This document shows, in pieces, positions 13,571-23,068 of a stretch of 64,000 nucleotides of DNA (positions are counted from its first letter, which is position 1; each line of letters opens with the position of its first letter). A program made the translations under genes and the position numbers. The notes under the pieces were generated by a model. That model made no database searches, was not told where the DNA came from, and saw nothing but the letters and a program-made list of their open reading frames with translations. The DNA lies in NCBI GenBank assembly GCA_902515565.1, contig CABXVR010000001.1, positions 1 to 64,000 of the forward strand. The letters run 5' to 3'. This stretch comes from an uncultured Bacteroidota bacterium (GTDB taxonomy: Bacteria > Bacteroidota > Bacteroidia > Flavobacteriales > Flavobacteriaceae).

Positions 13571-15499
13571 TTATCTTACAATTAAAGATTTATAAATATT
13601 ACCTGATTTAGAATCAAACTTTAAAAAATACTGTCCTTGATTTAAAATTCCAAGTTCTAAGTTTTTCGAATATACATATGTAGAAATTAATTGTCCATTA
13701 ATATTATATAGTTCGATATTATTTATTTTTAAATAATATGGTTTTTTGATTTCAATATTTGAACTAGTTGGGTTGGGATAAATAACTAATTTATTATTGA
13801 TTTCGGGAGTTTGTGAACTTAAGAGAACCAGATTATTTTTTGAAATTACGTCAAACTCTGGATTAACTTCAATAGATGAAACGTTAAAATCCATTTCATA
13901 TATAAATGTCTGATTATTATAATTATGATCTAATATTAAATCCAATTCTTCTCCAGAATCACCAAAAACTCTTATTGTAATTAAGCCTTCAAAAAAATCA
14001 ACTGATTCGTGACTTGATTCTTGACTTAATATTATCTGCAGTTCTGATGATGGCTGGCCCCATTCCGCTATATAACTTGGATATCCCTCGTTAAATAACC
14101 AATCATCAAAAAACTCTGATAATTCCATCTGAGTTGTTTGCTCTACTGAAGATATAAAATCATTAGAGTTTGCGTATCCATAAGAAAATTCAGGGTTCGA
14201 TAAATAGTTTTGTAAACTTTCATAAAATAAGTCTTCACCAATTTTTTTTCGAAGCATATGCAAAACCATAGATCCTTTATTATATGAAAGTCTCCCGCTA
14301 AAAACCCTATTAACAGTTAAAGTATCTTCAGCTGGAACATATACGGATCCAGATGTCTGACTTGTAATAGAATTAACCTTCTGTTGTTTCCATGATTTAA
14401 AAGAAGACTCTCCGTCTAAATGTTCAATGACTAATCCAGATAAATAAGTTGCAAAACCTTCATTTAGCCAAATGTCTTGCCAACTACCACAGGTGATTTT
14501 ATTTCCAAACCATTGGTGTGCTAATTCATGTGCAATCAAACCTCTACTAAAATTCCCCATGAATGAAACAGTAGTATGTTCCATTCCTCCTCCCCAACCA
14601 AATTGAGCATGACCATATTTTTCATCTGAAAAAGGATATTCCTCAAATTTTTCAGCGAAGAAATCCATAATATCAACAGTAACTAAGGTTTGTTCTTGGG
14701 CTGTAGAAAAATCTTCTGGGTAAACATAATTTACTATTTCAAATGGGTTTCCATTATTAGATACTTCATGGGAATATATTTCATAGTTTGTAACTGCTAC
14801 AGCTATAAGGTATGCTGGGATTGGATAATTATGTCTAAAATGAGTTGTTTTGATATTATCATTATAAATTTGACTAATTTCAAGACCATTTGATGCTGAA
14901 ATATATTCTTCATTATCAGAGTTATATATAGGAGTATTTATATATACATCAATAGAATCAATCTTATCATTTAAATCTTGTTTGCAAGGCCACCATCCTT
15001 TAGCTCCATAGGGTTCTGAAAGGGTCCAGACTATTGGGTCCCCATTGTGATATGATTGTTCAAAAGAGCCAAAACCAGAGCTTACAGGATTCCCAGAGTA
15101 AGTTACACTTAATGAATCGATAGTTCCTTGACTTTGTAATTCAGCAAGTTCAATTACTAATTCATCATCTGAATTTTGAGTATAGTTTAAGTTTGTGTTA
15201 GTAGACAAGTGGGTAACATTTTCAACTTGCATATTATCAGACAAATCAAAAGTTATTTGATTTAAATCATCCAAAGCTAGAAAGTGAGAAGTTATAGTTC
15301 CAGAAATAAAAGCTTCATCAGGATCTAAATTTATATCAAGTTTATGATACTTTAAATCATAATTAATTGTATTAACATTAATTTTTTGTGATAATATTTT
15401 TTTAGCTAACTCAGATTCAGAGTTTAATAAATCATCAATGTTGTTTTGTGAGAAAAATATTACCGGCCAAAGTAGGGCTAAAACTTTAATAAACTTCAT
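13571..15499 (-). CDS. M1 family aminopeptidase with type IX secretion tail
   Basis: 642 residues. Signal peptide MKFIKVLALLWPVIFFSQ, a beta-rich N-terminal domain (about 40-245), then the gluzincin catalytic domain: GGGMEHTTVSF (about 304-314, the GxMEN-like substrate motif) and HELAHQWFGNK (zinc ligands, Glu catalytic) with the downstream LNEGFATYL supplying the third ligand. The last ~75 residues (VIYPNPTSSNIEI ... YFLKFDSKSGNIYKSLIVR) form a T9SS type A sorting domain, so the protein is exported through the type IX system and anchored or released. It removes N-terminal residues from peptides, likely for nutrient uptake. Confidence 0.93.
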   Translation of the reverse strand: MKFIKVLALLWPVIFFSQNNIDDLLNSESELAKKILSQKINVNTINYDLKYHKLDINLDPDEAFISGTITSHFLALDDLNQITFDLSDNMQVENVTHLSTNTNLNYTQNSDDELVIELAELQSQGTIDSLSVTYSGNPVSSGFGSFEQSYHNGDPIVWTLSEPYGAKGWWPCKQDLNDKIDSIDVYINTPIYNSDNEEYISASNGLEISQIYNDNIKTTHFRHNYPIPAYLIAVAVTNYEIYSHEVSNNGNPFEIVNYVYPEDFSTAQEQTLVTVDIMDFFAEKFEEYPFSDEKYGHAQFGWGGGMEHTTVSFMGNFSRGLIAHELAHQWFGNKITCGSWQDIWLNEGFATYLSGLVIEHLDGESSFKSWKQQKVNSITSQTSGSVYVPAEDTLTVNRVFSGRLSYNKGSMVLHMLRKKIGEDLFYESLQNYLSNPEFSYGYANSNDFISSVEQTTQMELSEFFDDWLFNEGYPSYIAEWGQPSSELQIILSQESSHESVDFFEGLITIRVFGDSGEELDLILDHNYNNQTFIYEMDFNVSSIEVNPEFDVISKNNLVLLSSQTPEINNKLVIYPNPTSSNIEIKKPYYLKINNIELYNINGQLISTYVYSKNLELGILNQGQYFLKFDSKSGNIYKSLIVR

Positions 15500-15521
15500 T
15501 AATGATTGTTTGAATATCAGT

Positions 15522-15560
15522 CAAAAATACTAATTAAATGCTAATTGTGTTGTATTTTTG
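15522..15560. promoter_or_regulatory. divergent -7 boxes for the peptidase and SCO1 genes
   Basis: TATTTTTG (TAnnTTTG) is present on the minus strand at 15522-15529 (15499 start) and on the plus strand at 15553-15560 (15584 start). Clear TTG boxes at the -33 distance are not seen, so strength is uncertain. Confidence 0.4.
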
Positions 15561-15583
15561 TTTTCTCTTTAATTTTAATATCT

Positions 15584-16249
15584 ATGAAAGGAAGTTTTTC
15601 AAATTATAAGTGGATAGGACTGTCAATAATTATTTGGGGTATAATTTCGGTGAGTCTTTTTTACAGTATTTTAAAACCAGTAGAAAGTCTTCCAATTTAC
15701 CAACCAGCATCGGTTAACAGCGAATTAGTTGACACCACTATAATTCATAAAATAAATTATCATAAAATTTCTGATTTTAGCCTCACTAATCAAAATGGGG
15801 AAACAGTAACTCAAAGTAAATATGACAATAAAATTTATGTAGCAGATTTCTTTTTTACAACTTGCCAGTCTATTTGTCCAATAATGACAAAAAACATGAA
15901 AGACATTCAAGATAAATTAATTAAAGATTCCGAAGTTTTATTATTATCTCATACTGTATTTCCTGAAATTGACTCTGTTGAAGTTTTAAAAAAATATGCT
16001 CTTGAGAATCAAGTCATAGACTCTAAATGGGATTTAGTTACAGGTGATAAGAAAGAGATCTATGATTTAGCAAGAAAATCATATTTGGCCGCTAAAGACA
16101 ATATTTTTGGAGAGTATGAGATGATACACACAGAAAATTTTGTTTTAATCGATAAGAAAAAACAAATTCGAGGATTTTATGATGGAACTAATAAGGAAGA
16201 AATTGACAGACTTTATAAAGACATAAAAATTTTAAAAAACTCTAATTAA
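15584..16249 (+). CDS. SCO1/SenC family copper chaperone/thiol protein
   Basis: 221 residues from ATG at 15584; an upstream TTG would add 13 residues but no better signal. One N-terminal membrane anchor (about 9-30) and a thioredoxin-like domain with TTCQSICPIM (CxxxC copper site, about 98-107) and the conserved His in MIHTENFVLID (about 180-190). SCO1 proteins deliver copper to the CuA centre of cytochrome oxidase or act as thiol reductants. It is followed by a putative iron protein and a ZIP transporter, so the neighbourhood is metal-related. Confidence 0.93.
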   Translation: MKGSFSNYKWIGLSIIIWGIISVSLFYSILKPVESLPIYQPASVNSELVDTTIIHKINYHKISDFSLTNQNGETVTQSKYDNKIYVADFFFTTCQSICPIMTKNMKDIQDKLIKDSEVLLLSHTVFPEIDSVEVLKKYALENQVIDSKWDLVTGDKKEIYDLARKSYLAAKDNIFGEYEMIHTENFVLIDKKKQIRGFYDGTNKEEIDRLYKDIKILKNSN

Positions 16250-16299
16250 ATCACTCCATATTAAAAATATTAATTTTTAATATCTAAAATAATAAACAC

Positions 16300-16851
16300 A
16301 TGAAAAACATATTTACGCTACTATGCTTATTAATATCAATTACAGTCTACTCGCAATCTGAAAAACCAGAATTAGTAATCGCAACAGAGAGGGTTGAGCC
16401 GGGCATTCTATTTATTTTTGAAGGAGCAATAAAGGATAATATATCTCCATCGTCAATGCATTTGTCGGAAAATGAAACAAACATTCACATTGAGGCTAGA
16501 GTTAATTGGGACACGGTTAATATCCCTAATGGAACCCCTGCAGGTGGGTTTGTACCGTATTTATATATCTCCGCACATGTTATAAATCAAAAAACTGGGC
16601 TAAGTACTTTTGTTGACTTACTGCCACATATTAATTTGGTTGATAATTTTCATTATGCCAGAAATATTTCTTTACCTGGATCAGTTGAAGATAAATATTC
16701 TGTTAAATTTAATATCACCAAGCCAAGTGGAACTGACTTAGCTTTGCATATGGATTGGTTGAAATCATATGGAAAGGAATTAATAGAAAATAAAACTTTT
16801 TCTTATGATAATGTAGATTTTTCTGCAGTTGCTAAAGCAAGTAGAAATTAA
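16300..16851 (+). CDS. P19/Tp34-type iron transport periplasmic protein
   Basis: 183 residues. Signal peptide MKNIFTLLCLLISITVYSQ, then a cupredoxin-like domain whose landmarks match the P19/Tp34 iron-transport family: NIHIEARVNW (about 63-72), GGFVPYLYISAHVIN (about 82-96), LLPHINLVDNFHYARNISLP (about 108-127), and a final YSVKFNITKPSG strand. Members bind Fe/Cu through the conserved Met/His and sit beside iron permeases. Here the neighbour is the ZIP transporter gene, convergent and 4 bp away. The exact metal is unknown. Confidence 0.75.
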   Translation: MKNIFTLLCLLISITVYSQSEKPELVIATERVEPGILFIFEGAIKDNISPSSMHLSENETNIHIEARVNWDTVNIPNGTPAGGFVPYLYISAHVINQKTGLSTFVDLLPHINLVDNFHYARNISLPGSVEDKYSVKFNITKPSGTDLALHMDWLKSYGKELIENKTFSYDNVDFSAVAKASRN

Positions 16852-16855
16852 ATAA

Positions 16856-17677
16856 TTAGCCTAATGCAACGTCTAAAGACATCATAATTATAAAGCCGCC
16901 GATAAAGCCTAAGGTTGCAATATCTGTGTACTTATCTCTTTGAGTTTCAGGAATTACCTCTTCTACAACCACAAAAATCATAGCTCCAGCAGCAAATGCT
17001 AATGCATATGGTAATATTGGAATAAAAACTGTTACCGCTAAAGCACCTATAACTGCTGCTATTGGCTCAACAATTGCTGACATTTGACCATACCAAAAGC
17101 TTTTAAATTTACTAGCGCCATTTCTTCTCATCGGCATAGAAACTGCTAAACCTTCAGGAAAGTTTTGAATTCCAATTCCTAATGCTAATGCTACAGCACC
17201 ACCAATTGAAGCTTCAGGAATACCTGCAGCAACTCCTCCAAATAATACTCCTACCGCTAACCCCTCAGGGATATTATGTAATGCAATTGCTAATACTAAA
17301 AGGGTAGTACGATGCCAAGGGGTGTCTGGTCCTTCATTTTCATCATCTCCAAAATTAATATGTAAATGTGGTAATACTTTATCTAAGCCAAATATAAATA
17401 ATGCGCCCAGTCCAAAGCCTAAAGCCGCAGGAAACACAGATCCTCCACTCATTTCAATTGCAGGAGCAAGTAGACTCCAAAAACTTGCTGCAACCATAAC
17501 TCCACCTGTAAAACCCAACATTCCGTCTAACAAAGCTCTGTTCATGCCCTTAAAAAAGAACACTAATGAAGCTCCAGCTGCAGTAAGCCCCCATGTAAAT
17601 AACGATGCGTATAAAGCGCCAAGTACAGGGTCAATTGATTCAAAATAAATTACTACACTTTCTAAAAAAGACTCCAT
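16856..17677 (-). CDS. ZIP family metal transporter
   Basis: 273 residues from the Met at 17675-17677; a longer frame adds 22 lysine-rich residues with no support. Eight membrane segments, a cytosolic histidine-containing loop (HLHINFGDD), and the two signature metal-site helices HNIPEGLAVGVLFG (about 160-173) and QNFPEGLAVSMPMRRNG (about 200-215). ZIPs carry Zn, Fe or Mn into the cytoplasm. A -7 box TATATTTG on this strand at 17693-17700 may be its promoter, overlapping the divergent bacilliredoxin promoter region. Confidence 0.93.
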   Translation of the reverse strand: MESFLESVVIYFESIDPVLGALYASLFTWGLTAAGASLVFFFKGMNRALLDGMLGFTGGVMVAASFWSLLAPAIEMSGGSVFPAALGFGLGALFIFGLDKVLPHLHINFGDDENEGPDTPWHRTTLLVLAIALHNIPEGLAVGVLFGGVAAGIPEASIGGAVALALGIGIQNFPEGLAVSMPMRRNGASKFKSFWYGQMSAIVEPIAAVIGALAVTVFIPILPYALAFAAGAMIFVVVEEVIPETQRDKYTDIATLGFIGGFIIMMSLDVALG

Positions 17678-17692
17678 TAATATTTTTTTATG

Positions 17693-17731
17693 CAAATATA
17701 AATAATAAAATAGTTTTGCTTTGTATCTTTG
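17693..17731. promoter_or_regulatory. divergent promoters for ZIP and bacilliredoxin genes
   Basis: Minus-strand TATATTTG at 17693-17700 and plus-strand TAGTTTTG (17711-17718) and TATCTTTG (17724-17731) all match TAnnTTTG. TTG boxes at the -33 distance are not obvious for any of them. Confidence 0.45.
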
Positions 17732-17755
17732 CTTGATAACCAATAATATATTTAT

Positions 17756-18166
17756 ATGTATCCTGCAGAATTAGTTAAACCAATGAGAGAACAACTGACC
17801 GTTAATGGGTTTACAGAGATGTTTTCTGAAAAAGATGTAGATGATTTAATAGAAAAAAAAGGGACAACTTTAATCGTAGTTAACTCGGTCTGTGGTTGTG
17901 CAGCAGCGAATGCAAGACCTGGAGTTATTGCAAGTTTATCAAATTCTAAAACACCAGCTAATTTAGCAACAGTATTTGCAGGCGTTGATAGAGAGGCAAC
18001 CGATAAAGCCAGATATCATATGGCACCATTTCCACCAAGTTCTCCTTGTGTCGCATTATTTAAAGACGGAGAACTAGTTCACATGTTAGAAAGACATCAC
18101 ATTGAAGGCAGACCAGCAGAATTAATTTCTGAAAATTTACAAGATGCTTTTAACCAATACTGTTAA
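17756..18166 (+). CDS. BrxA/BrxB family bacilliredoxin
   Basis: 136 residues. Thioredoxin-like fold with the CGC active site VVNSVCGCAAANARPG (C46, C48) characteristic of the YphP/YqiW (BrxA/BrxB) family, and the conserved APFPPSSPCVALFKDGE with MLERHHIEGR (about 94-122). These proteins remove low-molecular-weight thiols such as bacillithiol from oxidised protein cysteines. Divergent from the ZIP gene. Its stop TAA at 18164-18166 shares the TTAA with the stop of the convergent gene. Confidence 0.95.
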   Translation: MYPAELVKPMREQLTVNGFTEMFSEKDVDDLIEKKGTTLIVVNSVCGCAAANARPGVIASLSNSKTPANLATVFAGVDREATDKARYHMAPFPPSSPCVALFKDGELVHMLERHHIEGRPAELISENLQDAFNQYC

Positions 18167-20193
18167 TTATAAAATAACTTATCTAAAGTTAATTTTTGAG
18201 ACAATCTATTTAAGTTAATCACACTGGTTTTACTAATTTCATTATCTCTTCCATAGTTTTTATATACTGTGTATTTTAAAAATGTAGGATTAATATCTGA
18301 CTCTATACTATAAGTGTCAATATTGATAAGCCATTCTCCTTTTTGAGAATCATCAATTATAAATTCTTCTGTATTGTAACCAAATTTGATTTCATCTACT
18401 AATTGATCTTTGTTTTCAAACTTAGTGTGAGACCAATTAAAGAATTTTTTTGAAGGACTAACAAACTGAACGTTAAACTCAATATTAGAATCACTCCAGT
18501 CAAAAACAACTCTATAATCGTAACCAAAGTTTTTTTGAGCGACAAATGAATTTTTTTTAATATTTAGGTCTAAATCAGGAAGTATTTTTTTTAATACATC
18601 AATAGGGAAATTTTTAAAATCTATTTTATCTCTATGATTAGTGTATAGGTGATAAGCTTCATTTGCAATTGTTTTTTGAAGACCCAAAACTTCAACTTCA
18701 TCAATCTCATTTAAAAGAATTTTTTTATAAATATCGGCAGCCAAAACATACTTTTTGTTTTTAGAATATATTAAAGCTAAATCCCTATAAGATTGCTCAT
18801 GATAAGGTCTTATTTTAAGTAAGTGCTCATAGACTAATTCAGCATCTGTATTTCTATCAATTGACTCCATTTTATACGCTAATGCTTTTAAAGCTTTTGG
18901 ATTACTTTTGGCAGATATAACTGCATCAGTCAGAATATAAAAAGCAAAATCATCATTCCATCTTTTAAAGTAATCATAACAATCAAAATAGTATGGTAGA
19001 GATTTAAATTCTAAATTAGAAGTCTGTCTTGAATATATTTCTTTGGCATTTTCAAAAGAAAATGCTTCTTCAAGTTCCTTTATGTATTGAGAGTTATTTT
19101 CAAAACTAATCATCCCCAATTCTTCTTCATAATCGTTGCCCTTAATTAAGGCCGAATCGAGAGTTTGAGAAGATCCTTTGTACAAGTTATTCATTCTAAT
19201 TACAAAAACTCCTCCTCTTCCAACACTTCCGTATCTATTTGTAGCACCATAAGATTTTAATATGGTGATACTTTCAATTTGTTGAGCATTTATAAAGTTT
19301 GGAAAGTCCTCAAATATTAATCCATCAACATCGTAAATTGCATAGGCAGGGGTGTTCATTGATCCTGTCCCACCACGAATTATAATTCTGGGATTATCAA
19401 AGCCTTCTATTTGAACTCCTGCAAATTTTCCTCTAATTACATCGACCAATGTAGTCGCCCCTGCTGAAATATCTTTTTTTGTAATTGTTGAATTAGAAAA
19501 TCCTACCGCGTCTTTATTTTTTCTGCCATAGCCAGTATCCACTAAATTATCATCATTTTTATTTGTTGAAGATAAAACCACCTCATCTAAAATTTGTGCT
19601 TCAGTTTTTAATAGTACATATAAATCATCAAAATCTTCTACGACTGTTTGTTTTTCTGTCATTCCTAAATAGTTAACTATTAGAATATCTCCAACTTGAG
19701 CGTCTATATTAAAATAACCATCAAAATCAGATTGAGCTTCTACAAGTGAGTTTTTAATCCTAACTGTAGCACCTTGAATTGGTCCCGAAACACTGAACAC
19801 TTTTCCAAATAAATTAGGTCCAGATTCATCTATTGTACTAAGTGATAAATCGTTAAACCAGCTATTGGAGTTTTCATCACGTTCTAAGTAAAATTTATTT
19901 GTGTTTCTTAAAAACTTATATAATTGTGAAACTTTTATCTCTATAGTTTTAAACCCTTTTGCGTTAATCACAAAGATATCATCATCTTTAATAAGCTTTT
20001 CATCATAATTTAAATTAAAAACACCCGCATTGGTAGTAAAAGCACCAATTTTAGTATACTTAAAATTTACATTTGCCAAACTTATAGGCTTACTAGTCTT
20101 TTTGTCTAGGACTGAAGCTTTTATCTTAATTTCGTATTGAGAAAAAATTAAATTACAACAAAGAAAAAATAATAAAAATATATGTTTTTTCAT
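18163..20193 (-). CDS. TonB-dependent receptor plug-domain protein without barrel
   Basis: 676 residues from ATG at 20191-20193, where a signal peptide MKKHIFLLFFLCCNLIFSQ begins; an in-frame extension of 25 residues has no signal features. Two carboxypeptidase-regulatory-like beta domains (about 22-95 and 125-205), then a plug domain (about 215-340) with SNSTITKKDISAGATTLVDV and ILKSYGATNRYGSVGRGGVF. There is no 22-strand barrel; instead a helical TPR-like stretch (about 430-530) and an unassigned C-terminal domain. The lack of a barrel rules out a conventional transporter and suggests a periplasmic accessory or scaffold. Confidence 0.75.
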   Translation of the reverse strand: MKKHIFLLFFLCCNLIFSQYEIKIKASVLDKKTSKPISLANVNFKYTKIGAFTTNAGVFNLNYDEKLIKDDDIFVINAKGFKTIEIKVSQLYKFLRNTNKFYLERDENSNSWFNDLSLSTIDESGPNLFGKVFSVSGPIQGATVRIKNSLVEAQSDFDGYFNIDAQVGDILIVNYLGMTEKQTVVEDFDDLYVLLKTEAQILDEVVLSSTNKNDDNLVDTGYGRKNKDAVGFSNSTITKKDISAGATTLVDVIRGKFAGVQIEGFDNPRIIIRGGTGSMNTPAYAIYDVDGLIFEDFPNFINAQQIESITILKSYGATNRYGSVGRGGVFVIRMNNLYKGSSQTLDSALIKGNDYEEELGMISFENNSQYIKELEEAFSFENAKEIYSRQTSNLEFKSLPYYFDCYDYFKRWNDDFAFYILTDAVISAKSNPKALKALAYKMESIDRNTDAELVYEHLLKIRPYHEQSYRDLALIYSKNKKYVLAADIYKKILLNEIDEVEVLGLQKTIANEAYHLYTNHRDKIDFKNFPIDVLKKILPDLDLNIKKNSFVAQKNFGYDYRVVFDWSDSNIEFNVQFVSPSKKFFNWSHTKFENKDQLVDEIKFGYNTEEFIIDDSQKGEWLINIDTYSIESDINPTFLKYTVYKNYGRDNEISKTSVINLNRLSQKLTLDKLFYN

Positions 20194-20302
20194 TTTTTTA
20201 AATTTTTTATAAATATAATCAGTATGTTTTTTCAAGCCCGTTAATTCCTTGTTAAATGATTCATTCATTTAGTTAGAAATATTTAATAAGATTTAGGGGG
20301 TA

Positions 20303-21079
20303 CTATTTAAAATTTGCTTTTCGTTTTTTTAGAAATGCATTAGTGCCTTCAATAAAATCTTCAGACTGAAAACAATTACTAAACTCACTTATTTCTGTAA
20401 GGTAACCATTTTCACCGTCTTTAAAATTAGAGTTAACACATTTTATTGAAGCTGCAATAGCACTTGATGAATTAGAAATTATTTTTTTTGCTAAATCTGT
20501 GCTAAACGAAAGTAGGTTTTCTTGAGATGTTATGTGATTTAAAAGACCTACTTTTTGTCCTCTTTCTGCATTAATCATATTGGCACTTAATATCAATTCC
20601 ATGGCAATTCCTTTACCAACTAATTGTGGTAATCTTTGCGTACCACCATAACCAGGAGTTACCCCTAAAGACACTTCAGGAAGTCCCATTAAAGTATTTT
20701 CACTAGCTATTCTTATATGACATGCCATAGCTAACTCTAACCCTCCGCCTAATGCATATCCGTTAATTGCAGCAATAACAGGTTTTGGGTAATTTTCTAT
20801 GAAATCAAAAAGTTTAGTTTGTCCACCCGAAGATAAGTCATGAGCTTGATCTTTAGAGAATTTATAAAATTCGCTAATATCTGCTCCTGCAACAAAGGCT
20901 TTATTTCCTGAGCCAGTAATAATTATAATTTTACAAGACTTATCATTTGATAAATTATCTAATGCAATATGTAACTCTTTTATGGTTGATATATTTAGTG
21001 CATTTAATTTATTTGGTCTATTAATAGTAATTGTGGTAACTCTATCATTTGTATTCACTAATATGTTCTCAAATTTCAT
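20303..21079 (-). CDS. enoyl-CoA hydratase/isomerase family protein
   Basis: 258 residues, crotonase length. Conserved elements: NRPNKLNALN (about 20-29), GSGNKAFVAGADISEF with the oxyanion-hole AGAD (about 56-71), NGYALGGGLELAMACHIRIAS (about 103-123) and GLPEVSLGVTPGYGGTQRLP with the catalytic Glu (about 131-150). Adds water to trans-2-enoyl-CoA in fatty acid or amino acid breakdown; the pathway partner is not in the window. It follows the histidine kinase gene by 2 bp on the same strand. Confidence 0.9.
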   Translation of the reverse strand: MKFENILVNTNDRVTTITINRPNKLNALNISTIKELHIALDNLSNDKSCKIIIITGSGNKAFVAGADISEFYKFSKDQAHDLSSGGQTKLFDFIENYPKPVIAAINGYALGGGLELAMACHIRIASENTLMGLPEVSLGVTPGYGGTQRLPQLVGKGIAMELILSANMINAERGQKVGLLNHITSQENLLSFSTDLAKKIISNSSSAIAASIKCVNSNFKDGENGYLTEISEFSNCFQSEDFIEGTNAFLKKRKANFK

Positions 21080-21081
21080 AT

Positions 21082-22536
21082 TTAATTTTTTGGTAAAGTT
21101 ATAGTAAAAGTAGTCCCTATATTCATTTTAGTTTCAAATTCAATGGTTCCTCCAAAAGATTTAATAATATTACTTATAATTGATAAACCTAACCCCATAC
21201 CGCTTGATTTGGTCGTAAATCTTGGTTCGAATATTTTTAATTTTATCTCTTCATCAATTCCAGATCCATTGTCACTTATTTTAATAATTGCATGTGTTGT
21301 TGTGTTTGATAAAAAAACATCAATAATCGGGTCTCGTTCTTTTGGAACTGACTGAATTGCATTTTTAACTAGGTTAGTTAAAACTCTAATAAGTTGAGAT
21401 TTATCCAAATTTGCAAGCACTTCATTAGAATCATAAGAAAAATTAATAAACTGCTTATCAAAAATATCAAGTGCAGTCTCTATAAGTTCATTTAAATTTA
21501 ATAATTCTTTTTTCTGTTCTGGCATTTTTGCAAAATCTGAAAATGCACCAGCAATTGAACTCATTACATCGATTTGTTGAATTAGAGATTTAGAGAATTC
21601 ATCAACTTTAATGTTGACATTTTTATTTTCAATATTGAAATTCTTTTGAAAAGATTGAATAGTTAGTCTCATTGGGGTCAATGGATTTTTTATCTCGTGA
21701 GCAACTTGTTTTGCCATTTCTCTCCAAGCACTCTCCCTCTCTCCTTTTGCAAGCTTTAAAGCACTATCTTCCAACTCATCAATCATTAAATTATAAGAAT
21801 TAACTAGTTCTGCAAGTTCTTTGGGGGGATTCTTTAGTATTATTTTATTATCGGTTTGAGATAATTTTGTCAACTTTAATCTGCTACTTATTTGAAATAA
21901 TGGCTTAGTTATATATCTGGATAAAAAATAAGCGAAAAATGTAGAAATAATTATAATATTAAACAGAACAAACCCTAAGCTATATAGTATTGAATTTAAC
22001 TTATCATCATTTAAAAAATCAAACTCAAAATAAGGAATGTACAAAATACCAATTGGCTTGTTGTTTTGGTCTTTTAATATGTCATAAGCTACTTTATAAT
22101 TTTTAACGTCAATATTATTTTCTACGAATCTATCTATGTTTTCATTTTTGAATTTCTCAACTATATAACTAGGTATTTTTAGCTCTACTAAATCTATAGT
22201 TGATTCTAAATCTGAATTTTTTAACAGATTTCCATCAAGATCATATAATTTAAATTCAATATTTTGAATTATGGAAATTTCATCTATTTTACTATCAGAA
22301 ATGTTTTTAATAATATCACTATTGTCAAAAGGTGAATTCTCTATAACATAATTAAGACTTAGTATTAATTGTTTCTCTTTTCTCTCTAGTCTATCGTTGT
22401 GATAGTATTCTGACTGGAAGTTGTATTCAATCAAAGTAAGGGTTGCTAAAAGTATTGATGAAACAGCAACCATTAAAATCATAAAAATGAATATTCTAAA
22501 ACGGAGTGAAATTCCTTTTATTTTCATCTTATTCAT
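21082..22536 (-). CDS. NtrY-like sensor histidine kinase
   Basis: 484 residues. Membrane segments at about 12-33 and 183-205 frame an extracytoplasmic sensor domain; a HAMP linker follows (about 205-260), then the phospho-acceptor H280 in AHEIKNPLTPMRLTIQSF and the ATPase domain with NLVKNAIQSV (N box), ISDNGSGID (G1) and SSGMGLGLSI (G2). The H box in HEIKNPLTP is typical of NtrY-type kinases. No response regulator is adjacent. The start overlaps the end of hemJ by 8 bp, so it is likely co-expressed with it. Confidence 0.92.
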   Translation of the reverse strand: MNKMKIKGISLRFRIFIFMILMVAVSSILLATLTLIEYNFQSEYYHNDRLERKEKQLILSLNYVIENSPFDNSDIIKNISDSKIDEISIIQNIEFKLYDLDGNLLKNSDLESTIDLVELKIPSYIVEKFKNENIDRFVENNIDVKNYKVAYDILKDQNNKPIGILYIPYFEFDFLNDDKLNSILYSLGFVLFNIIIISTFFAYFLSRYITKPLFQISSRLKLTKLSQTDNKIILKNPPKELAELVNSYNLMIDELEDSALKLAKGERESAWREMAKQVAHEIKNPLTPMRLTIQSFQKNFNIENKNVNIKVDEFSKSLIQQIDVMSSIAGAFSDFAKMPEQKKELLNLNELIETALDIFDKQFINFSYDSNEVLANLDKSQLIRVLTNLVKNAIQSVPKERDPIIDVFLSNTTTHAIIKISDNGSGIDEEIKLKIFEPRFTTKSSGMGLGLSIISNIIKSFGGTIEFETKMNIGTTFTITLPKN

Positions 22537-23065
22537 TTCTTAGTTTCTTATATAATTTTATGCCTAAAATTAAAATTACTGACAAAGATATTATACCTAA
22601 AACACCAAATATCCAACTTGTTGAACTCTTTAAAGTTATTAGAAAAATTACTGCAAACAGTATAATTGTTGCTCCTTCGTTCCAGTAGCGCATAAAGTTT
22701 GAAGAATAGTTAATTATATCGCTCTGTAGTTCTTTATAAATCATGTGCGTTTTGATATGATATAATATAAGTATAAAAACAAAAACTAGTTTAACTTTCA
22801 TCCATTCAAAATTTATTAACCCTGGATTTAATACAAATAAAAATATAGCGAACCCTGTAGCCAAAATAGCAGAAGGCCATGTAATTATTAGCCAAAGCCT
22901 TTTTGTCATAATTTTAAATTGATTTATTAGGATTTCTTTTTCAGTTTGTGGTTTTGTGTTTGCTTCAATATGATAAATGAAAAGCCTTGGAATATAAAAC
23001 AGTCCTGCAAACCATGTTATGACAAAAATCAAGTGTAATGCTTTTATGTAATTATAGTATTCCAT
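22529..23065 (-). CDS. hemJ: HemJ-type protoporphyrinogen IX oxidase
   Basis: 178 residues, four to five membrane segments. The start YYNYIKALHLIFVITWFAGLFYIPRLFIYH is the HemJ signature, with the conserved His at about 11 and Arg at about 27, and the central WLIITWPSAILATGFAI (about 57-73) and MKVKLVFVFILILYHIK blocks also match. HemJ performs the six-electron oxidation of protoporphyrinogen IX in place of HemG/HemY. The nearby hemH and the hemA-B cluster fit that role. Co-transcribed with neighbours on the same strand by spacing of 3 bp. Confidence 0.92.
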   Translation of the reverse strand: MEYYNYIKALHLIFVITWFAGLFYIPRLFIYHIEANTKPQTEKEILINQFKIMTKRLWLIITWPSAILATGFAIFLFVLNPGLINFEWMKVKLVFVFILILYHIKTHMIYKELQSDIINYSSNFMRYWNEGATIILFAVIFLITLKSSTSWIFGVLGIISLSVILILGIKLYKKLRNE

Positions 23066-23068
23066 GAC

